Positions 43,954 to 49,342 of a stretch of DNA of 49,342 nt are shown here, piece by piece. The notes under the pieces were generated by a model. That model had not been told where the DNA came from. It saw only the letters and a program-made list of their open reading frames with translations, and ran no database searches. The number at the start of each line of letters is the position of its first letter. The first letter of the stretch is position 1. The DNA is from Bacillota bacterium (GTDB lineage: Bacteria; Bacillota; Bacilli; Bacillales_A; Planococcaceae): assembly GCA_023405135.1 (NCBI GenBank), contig JAEXYZ010000126.1, forward strand, positions 1-49,342. The letters run 5' to 3'. The position numbers and the translations under genes are program-made.

Positions 43954-45390
43954 ATGTCACAACAAACAAATGATTTTTCAAAATGGTACATTGATACAAT
44001 TCAAAAAGCAGATTTAATGGATTACACACCAGTTCGTGGATGTATCGCATTTAAGCCAGATGGTTATGAATTATGGGAACACATTCAAGGTGAAATGGAT
44101 CGTCGTTTTAAAGAAACAGGTCACCGGAACGCCTATTTCCCAATGTTAATTCCTGAGTCTTTTTTCCAAAAAGAAAAGGATCATATTGAAGGATTTTCAC
44201 CAGAGCTTCCATGGGTAACAGAAGCAGCAGGGGAGCAATTAGAAGAACGTCTTGCTCTACGTCCAACTTCTGAAACAATGATTGGTCATTTATATTCAGA
44301 TTGGATAAAAAGCTATCGCGACCTTCCATTGTTAATTAACCAATGGGCAAACGTATTCCGTTGGGAAAAGAAAACTCTTCCATTCATACGTACTTCTGAA
44401 TTTTTATGGCAAGAAGGTCACACTGCACACGTTGATGAAGAAGATGCACGTAAAGAAACAATGCAAATGCTGAATATTTACAAAGAGGTAGTAGAAGGCT
44501 TCTTAGCAATTCCAGTTTACGATGGTCAAAAAACACCATCTGAACGTTTTGCTGGTGCAGTCGACACTTATTCTATCGAAGCAATGATGAAAGACGGAAA
44601 AGCTGTTCAAGCTGGTACGTCTCACTACTTAGGTACGAAATTTGCAGAAGCATTTGATATTAAATATTTAAATAAAGAAAATAAACACGTTCATGTTCAT
44701 ACAACATCTTGGGGAACATCAACTCGATTGATTGGTTCAGTTATTATGGTTCATGGTGATGAGCAAGGTCTTGTACTTCCTCCGAAAATTGCGCCAACTC
44801 AAGTTGTATTAATTCCTGTTGGTCCTTGGAAAAAGAACCCTGCAATCATTGAAAAATTAGACGAAATTTTTGCTAGCCTAAAAGCAAAAGGCATTCGTGT
44901 AAAACTTGATGATTCTGATCAATCACCAGGATTTAAATTTAATGAGTGGGAATTAAAAGGTGTACCAGTACGCATTGAGCTTGGTCCACGTGATTTAGAA
45001 AACAATCAAGTATTATTAAAAGCTCGTGATGAAGCAGATAAAGTAACTGTTCAATTAGATTCAGTAGTTGAAGCAATTGAAAAAGAACTAGAAGTGATGC
45101 AAACACGTTTATATGATAAAGCGAAGCAATTCCGTGATGCAAACTCACATACTCATATTGATTCATTAGAACAATTACAACAGCATTTAGCTGATTCAGA
45201 GAAAAACGGAACAATTCCAGGTTGGGTATTAGCTGGCTGGTGTGGTGATGATGCATGTGAAGAACATGTAAAAGAAGAAACAAAATTCACTACACGAAAC
45301 ATTCCATTCAACCCACCAACAAAAAAAAATACATGTATCAACTGTGGTAAAGAAGCGAAACATACAGTATGGTTCGGTAGAGCATATTAA
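43954..45390 (+). CDS. proS: Prolyl-tRNA synthetase (archaeal/eukaryotic-like type)
   Basis: The 478-residue class II synthetase charges tRNA-Pro. It lacks the insertion editing domain of the long bacterial type and has the C-terminal zinc-type extension (CGDDACEEH, CINCGKEAKHTVWFGRAY). Motif 2 (NVFRWEKKTLPFIRTSEFLW) and the motif 3 region (GSVIMVHGDEQGLVLPPKIA) are present. AGGAGG precedes the ATG, and control is by the T-box upstream. A second synthetase of the long type may exist elsewhere. Confidence 0.95.
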   Translation: MSQQTNDFSKWYIDTIQKADLMDYTPVRGCIAFKPDGYELWEHIQGEMDRRFKETGHRNAYFPMLIPESFFQKEKDHIEGFSPELPWVTEAAGEQLEERLALRPTSETMIGHLYSDWIKSYRDLPLLINQWANVFRWEKKTLPFIRTSEFLWQEGHTAHVDEEDARKETMQMLNIYKEVVEGFLAIPVYDGQKTPSERFAGAVDTYSIEAMMKDGKAVQAGTSHYLGTKFAEAFDIKYLNKENKHVHVHTTSWGTSTRLIGSVIMVHGDEQGLVLPPKIAPTQVVLIPVGPWKKNPAIIEKLDEIFASLKAKGIRVKLDDSDQSPGFKFNEWELKGVPVRIELGPRDLENNQVLLKARDEADKVTVQLDSVVEAIEKELEVMQTRLYDKAKQFRDANSHTHIDSLEQLQQHLADSEKNGTIPGWVLAGWCGDDACEEHVKEETKFTTRNIPFNPPTKKNTCINCGKEAKHTVWFGRAY

Positions 45391-45466
45391 TACTTAAAGT
45401 ATAAAATTATCATCTTTCTGTAACGAGCAAACAAAGTGGCGCGGGAGAATATTAAATAAGAAAAAG

Positions 45467-45490
45467 TCCCCAATATAGGGGATTTTTTTG
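45467..45490 (+). terminator. Terminator of proS
   Basis: TCCCC and GGGGA pair around AATATA with an AGT/AT extension, followed by seven T. Confidence 0.7.
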
Positions 45491-45628
45491 TTTGTGCTTC
45501 TGATTTTGCGAAAAATAATCATAAAGCAGAAAAATAATTACACAAGTAAGAATATATAGTATTTTATAGATGGTGTATAATAGATGATATTATACTGAAA
45601 GGTAATATTGAGAGGGGACCATCTAGTA

Positions 45629-46456
45629 ATGGAGAAATCATTTGATTTTTTAGAATCAATCGTTCATTTTGCTCCGACGTTAAAAGAATTGTATTCAAAA
45701 GATGTAGCAATTACTATATCAGATAGAGAAAAAGTGATTTACCATTTAGATTCAAGTACTATAAAAATGGAGGATTTTTCTGGGACTCAATTAAAAGAGA
45801 ACGAACCAATGTTTCAAGTAATGCGTTCAAGAAAAATGATACAAATGGATATCCCGGTTGAAATGTACGGCTTTGCTGGAAAAATTGTAGTAGCACCATT
45901 GATTAGTCCAGACAATCAAGTAGTTGGAAGTATCGCAATTGCAGCTAGTTTAGAAGATCAAATAAAATTAATGAATGTAGCAAAACAGTTTGTATCCTCT
46001 ACTGAGCAAATCTCAGCATCAACTGAGGTGCTTGCCTCATCAGCAAATCACTTTAAACATTATATTGATGACCTAGCTGCTTCTCAATTAGAAATGAAAC
46101 AGCAGGTAGAGAGTACAACAAAAATATTAGAAATGATAAACGCTGTAGCAAAAAATACTAGAATATTAGGTTTTAATGCTGGAATTGAGGCAGCACGTTC
46201 TGGAGAATATGGAAGAGGGTTTAGTGTTGTAGCAAAAGAAATTACGAAACTTGCTGATAAAAGTGCTGAATCAGTCGATGAAATTCGGAATTTATTAAAT
46301 CAGCTTAAAGATAAAGTAGACGAAGTAGCAACAGTTGTAAAAAATACGGTAGAAACTGAAACGAATCAATCCACTGCTATTGAGGAAATTTCACAAACAC
46401 TTCAAGGATTAACAGACGTGGCAGAAGAAATTGAAAATATGTCTAAAAGAATATAA
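45629..46456 (+). CDS. Soluble chemoreceptor-like protein (YfmS type)
   Basis: The 275-residue protein has no membrane helix. An N-terminal sensor (about 1-115; FAGKIVVAPLISPDNQVVGSIAIAASL) is joined to a short signalling domain whose tip reads KNTRILGFNAGIEAARSGEY, a variant of the usual QTNLLALNA. Size and form fit Bacillus YfmS, a small soluble receptor. A TTG at 45608 is an alternative start; the ATG at 45629 has GAGAGGGGA upstream. Confidence 0.8.
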   Translation: MEKSFDFLESIVHFAPTLKELYSKDVAITISDREKVIYHLDSSTIKMEDFSGTQLKENEPMFQVMRSRKMIQMDIPVEMYGFAGKIVVAPLISPDNQVVGSIAIAASLEDQIKLMNVAKQFVSSTEQISASTEVLASSANHFKHYIDDLAASQLEMKQQVESTTKILEMINAVAKNTRILGFNAGIEAARSGEYGRGFSVVAKEITKLADKSAESVDEIRNLLNQLKDKVDEVATVVKNTVETETNQSTAIEEISQTLQGLTDVAEEIENMSKRI

Positions 46457-46530
46457 AGGAAAGTGCTTTGAATTCATAATCAATTAAACTTCGAGATTTC
46501 TTATTGAGAAAGATTATAACTAATACATAA

Positions 46531-46565
46531 AAAACCTTGCTCTGATTAAAAGAGCAAGGTTTTTT
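46531..46565. terminator. Terminator between convergent genes
   Basis: AAAACCTTGCTCT (46531-46543) pairs exactly with AGAGCAAGGTTTT (46551-46563). It serves the soluble receptor gene and serC. Confidence 0.85.
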
Positions 46566-46573
46566 AGTAAAAG

Positions 46574-47671
46574 TTATTGATTTTTCTTTTGGAACTCAAT
46601 CATGAAATCAGCAAGTGCTTTACATGCTTCAAATGGAACTGCATTATATGTAGAAGCACGGCAACCACCTACAGAACGGTGACCATTTAAGCCAACAAAT
46701 CCAGCTGCTTTTGCTTCAGCTAAAAATTGTTTTTCCAGCTCTTCATCAGCAACTCGGAAAGTAATATTCATTAATGAACGTGAATCAGTAGTGGCATGAC
46801 CTGTATAGAAGCCGTTACTGCTATCAATTACATCATAAATAACTTTTGCTTTTTCTTCATTTTGCTTTTCAATCGCTTCAAGTCCGCCTTTTGCTTCTAC
46901 CCATTTTAACACTTCACCTAACATATAAATGCCAAATGTTGGAGGTGTATTGTATAAAGAGTTTGAATCAGAATGAGTCGTATATTTTAACATTGTCGGA
47001 ATGTTCGTATTTGCTTTTTCAAGTAAGTCTTTTCGGATAATTACCACTGTAACGCCAGAAGGACCTAAGTTCTTTTGAGCTCCTGCATAAATAATACCAA
47101 ATTTACTTATATCTACAGGCTTAGACAAAATATCGCTAGACATATCAGCAATTAATGGTACATCGCCAGTATTCGGGAATTGCTTCCATTGAGTTCCGTA
47201 AATTGTATTGTTAGAAGTGATGTGTACATATGCATCATCAGCGTTGAATTTAATTTCTTCTAGTGATGGAATATTACGATATTTGTTTTCTTTTGAACTA
47301 GCAGCCTCTGCAATGTTTCCAAATAATTTAGCTTCTTTTAAAGCTTTTTCTGACCAAGAACCTGTTAATACATAGCTGGCTGTTTGATCAGCAGATAAGA
47401 AGTTCATTGGCACCATTGTGAATTGTAGACTTGCTCCACCTTGTAAGAAAAGAACTTCATAGTTATCAGGAATAGAGAATAATGCTTTTAAACGTGCTAT
47501 TGCATCGTTATGAACTGCATCATAATCTTTACTGCGGTGACTCATCTCCATGATTGACATACCTGTGTTGTTGAAATCTACTAATTCTTGTTGTGCTTTT
47601 TCTAGTACTTCTAAAGGTAATGCAGAAGGACCAGCATTAAAATTGTAAGCACGTTTTTTTGTTACATTCAC
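46574..47671 (-). CDS. serC: Phosphoserine aminotransferase
   Basis: The 365-residue PLP enzyme converts 3-phosphohydroxypyruvate to phosphoserine. YNFNAGPSALPLEVLEKAQ at the start, MEMSHRS and the PLP lysine in AGAQKNLGPSGVTV are diagnostic. The start is GTG at 47671, eight bases from AAGGAG; the longer frame to 47812 reads as non-family sequence. No serA is adjacent. Confidence 0.95.
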   Translation of the reverse strand: MNVTKKRAYNFNAGPSALPLEVLEKAQQELVDFNNTGMSIMEMSHRSKDYDAVHNDAIARLKALFSIPDNYEVLFLQGGASLQFTMVPMNFLSADQTASYVLTGSWSEKALKEAKLFGNIAEAASSKENKYRNIPSLEEIKFNADDAYVHITSNNTIYGTQWKQFPNTGDVPLIADMSSDILSKPVDISKFGIIYAGAQKNLGPSGVTVVIIRKDLLEKANTNIPTMLKYTTHSDSNSLYNTPPTFGIYMLGEVLKWVEAKGGLEAIEKQNEEKAKVIYDVIDSSNGFYTGHATTDSRSLMNITFRVADEELEKQFLAEAKAAGFVGLNGHRSVGGCRASTYNAVPFEACKALADFMIEFQKKNQ

Positions 47672-47697
47672 ATTGAACACTCCTTGAAGAAAATAAT

Positions 47698-47717
47698 GTA
47701 TATAGATGATTATATAC
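47698..47717. promoter_or_regulatory. Palindrome upstream of serC
   Basis: GTATATA-GATGAT-TATATAC is a perfect 7-base inverted repeat about 25 bases before the serC start. It might be an operator or simply AT-rich chance. Confidence 0.35.
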
Positions 47718-47888
47718 TCTTTTTTAGCATAACGGTCTTTAAATTTATATAAAATGTTGAATAATTTGATATTTCGAATTTTCTTGTACTTAATTGTAGA
47801 AATTTTCAACAAAACTTATTGTTCAAAAGGGGAATTTAAGTAAATATTGAATGTATTAAAGTAATAGATTTATGGAGGGGGAAAAACT

Positions 47889-48044
47889 ATGACATTTGGG
47901 ATTATTGTATCGTTTATTTTTTACGTTATCCCAGCTTTATTTATTATTTGGTTTATTGTTAATCTAGTTTCATTACAAAGAGAACGGAATGCAATTTTGA
48001 AAGAAATGTTAGAACATTTTAAAAATAAAAGTCAAAATTATTAA
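47889..48044 (+). CDS. Small single-helix membrane protein, 51 residues
   Basis: MTFGIIVSFIFYVIPALFII begins the peptide; one long hydrophobic helix (about 4-28) precedes a charged tail (SLQRERNAILKEMLEHFKNK). TGGAGGGGG precedes the ATG. It lies 15 bases before the NRDE gene and may share its transcript. No family recognised. Confidence 0.7.
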   Translation: MTFGIIVSFIFYVIPALFIIWFIVNLVSLQRERNAILKEMLEHFKNKSQNY

Positions 48045-48059
48045 GGAGAAATTAAATTT

Positions 48060-48827
48060 ATGTGTCTCATTAATTTTCATTTTCAAGATCATCCCATTTA
48101 TAAATTAATAGTTGTAGCAAATCGTGATGAATTTTATGATCGACCAACTAAGAGAGCGCAATTTTGGGACGATGAGCCAACAATTTTAGCTGGTCAAGAT
48201 TTATTACAGATGGGGACTTGGCTCGGAGTTTCAAAAACAGGACGATTCGCAGCAATCACAAATTTTCGGGATCCTCGTTTACCAGAAAGGCCAAAATCTA
48301 GGGGGGAAATTGCTAAACGGTTTTTAGTAGAAAATAGTTCAATGGAAGAATTTTTGGATGAATTAAAAAACAGCCGAGAAGAGTATGGTGGATATAATTT
48401 ATTATTTGGAGAAGGAAATCAATTCCTTCATTACAACAATATTTTAAATGAAATAAACGAAATTCAACCTGGTACCCATAGTTTAAGCAATTACTCTTTA
48501 AATACTCCTTGGCCAAAAGTTGTTAAAGGTAAAAATAATTTACATCAATATGTTCAATTAAATCAAAACCAAATAAGTAGTGAAGAGTTATTTGAAATTG
48601 TGAATGATGAAACAATTGCTAGTGATGAAAATCTGCCTAACACGGGGGTAGGAATTGACTTAGAGCGGCAATTATCACCTTTGTTTATTAAAATGCCAAA
48701 CTATGGCACCCGATGTTCCACAGTTGTACTTGTTAGTAATAATAACGAAATTACCTTTACTGAAAGAACATTTCATGAAGGGGAATTTCATTATGATACA
48801 AAATATAAATTTGTTGTGACGGAGTAA
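48060..48827 (+). CDS. NRDE family protein (TANGO2-like)
   Basis: The 255-residue protein opens with MCLINFHFQDHPIYKLIVVA and NRDE at 21-24, followed by GTWLGVSKTGRFAAITNFRD, the hallmark of the NRDE/TANGO2 family. C2 and the NRDE block recall N-terminal nucleophile hydrolases. The bacterial role is unsettled; animal TANGO2 has been linked to heme and lipid handling. AAGGAGAAA precedes the ATG. Confidence 0.88.
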   Translation: MCLINFHFQDHPIYKLIVVANRDEFYDRPTKRAQFWDDEPTILAGQDLLQMGTWLGVSKTGRFAAITNFRDPRLPERPKSRGEIAKRFLVENSSMEEFLDELKNSREEYGGYNLLFGEGNQFLHYNNILNEINEIQPGTHSLSNYSLNTPWPKVVKGKNNLHQYVQLNQNQISSEELFEIVNDETIASDENLPNTGVGIDLERQLSPLFIKMPNYGTRCSTVVLVSNNNEITFTERTFHEGEFHYDTKYKFVVTE

Positions 48828-48855
48828 CGCTAGTTCTTTTCGCGTTACTTTTTAT
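48822..48855 (+). terminator. Terminator of the NRDE gene
   Basis: GTAACG and CGTTAC (GTAACGCTAG, CGCGTTAC) pair across the stop region, followed by TTTTTATTTT. Confidence 0.55.
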
Positions 48856-49043
48856 TTTGAAAAAAAGATTTTTATATAAACGAATGTCATACATAAGTAA
48901 TAATACTTCGCATTTATTATTTAAGGACTATAAAAAATATTACAAACTCACATTTTTTCATATAAAACCTATATTCTTGTCCAATACAGGCTTTAAATTC
49001 AATCATAAAATATGTTATCTGAAAGGAAAGGGGGTTAGTATCC

Positions 49044-49199
49044 ATGGGTGGTTACTCAAACGTAGGAGGAGCAGGCGATTACGGTGGTGGCGGTAACAGC
49101 GGCTTTGGTAATGGCTTTGCATTGCTTGTTGTTCTATTCATCCTATTAATCATTGTTGGTGCAGCATTTTTCAACAATGGTTCTGGTTATGGATATTAA
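49044..49199 (+). CDS. YjcZ-family sporulation-type small protein
   Basis: MGGYSNVGGAGDYGGGGNSG is followed by one hydrophobic helix (ALLVVLFILLIIVGAAFF) and NNGSGYGY. The Gly-rich start, single helix and short tail match the YjcZ family of spore-former small proteins. AAAGGGGG precedes the ATG. 51 residues. Confidence 0.82.
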   Translation: MGGYSNVGGAGDYGGGGNSGFGNGFALLVVLFILLIIVGAAFFNNGSGYGY

Positions 49200-49216
49200 T
49201 TAAAGTAGTAAAAATG

Positions 49217-49342
49217 AGGCTGGGACATAAGTGAATTTTTTTAACAAATTTGCTTGTAACAATAATAAGAATTGGACATTTTGAAAATTGATTGGAGTGA
49301 AGGGGCGACTCCTGCGGGAACAGCCCGTGACTCGAGACCCCG
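49217..49342. repeat. Partial dispersed repeat at the window end
   Basis: After a GAGGCTGGGACATAA block at 49217, the last 45 bases read GGGGCGACTCCTGCGGGAAC and CGTGACTCGAGACCCCG. This GC-rich block is much like a repeat I know to be scattered through Bacillaceae genomes, and it is far richer in GC than the region. It is cut by the window edge. Confidence 0.55.

Noticed and set aside
48857..49096. A 79-codon frame overlapping the YjcZ-type gene
   Set aside because: Runs out of frame through the Gly-rich gene and gives an arginine-rich end typical of a shadow frame.

Overview
The window looks like chromosomal DNA of a low-GC, endospore-forming, motile Gram-positive bacterium of the Bacillaceae/Planococcaceae type. 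I infer this from strong GGAGG-type ribosome sites, many U-tailed hairpin terminators, spore genes (an H-type SASP, Tlp, a YjcZ-type protein), several chemotaxis receptors, S-layer-homology (SLH) proteins, a T-box, a TPP riboswitch and a BirA operator. I do not assign a species.

Layout. At 1-106 lies the end of an IS3-type insertion sequence that cuts the 3' remnant of a helicase-like gene. From 0.7 to 9.3 kb are mostly housekeeping or accessory single genes: EcsC-like, RNase H-like, a TRM11-like methyltransferase, sspH, a DUF2071 protein, a cobalamin-binding radical SAM enzyme, the biotin pair bioY-bioB under a BirA operator, and a methyltransferase. From 9.4 to 23 kb intact genes (AIM24-like, VOC, PC4-like, purU, tlp, tag) alternate with at least six genes broken by single-base indels or in-frame stops: a lipoprotein, a chemotaxis receptor, an unknown protein, a DinB protein, a YhdH-type oxidoreductase and an SDR. 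From 19.9 to 27.1 kb two large secreted paralogs with N-terminal SLH modules and a shared C-terminal region flank the broken SDR and a CoA-transferase. At 27.2-29.1 kb is a TetM-like translational GTPase.

From 29.3 to 32.5 kb is the thiamine salvage operon tenA-thiM-thiD-thiE. It is preceded by a complete TPP riboswitch with terminator, then a second, deleted TPP aptamer relic with another terminator. From 33.9 to 39.6 kb two very similar chemotaxis receptors, with matching leader hairpins and terminators, flank a small decayed phage-like regulatory module: a CI-like repressor, operator copies, a Cro-like gene, a zinc-ribbon fragment and a DUF2321 relic. Then come an MBL-fold hydrolase, a coiled-coil protein and a third transmembrane chemoreceptor. 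From 43.6 kb are T-box-controlled proS, a soluble chemoreceptor-like protein, serC, an NRDE protein and a YjcZ-type peptide. The window ends inside what looks like a dispersed genomic repeat.

How the genes work together: bioY-bioB (biotin uptake and last step), tenA-thiMDE (salvage of thiamine pieces into thiamine phosphate), purU and serC (one-carbon/serine supply) are ordinary metabolism. The five chemoreceptor-type genes (one broken) suggest a sensory-rich motile cell. The parts most worth a second look are the SLH paralog pair, the duplicated TPP leader, the phage-like module caught between receptor paralogs, and the cluster of recently broken genes.
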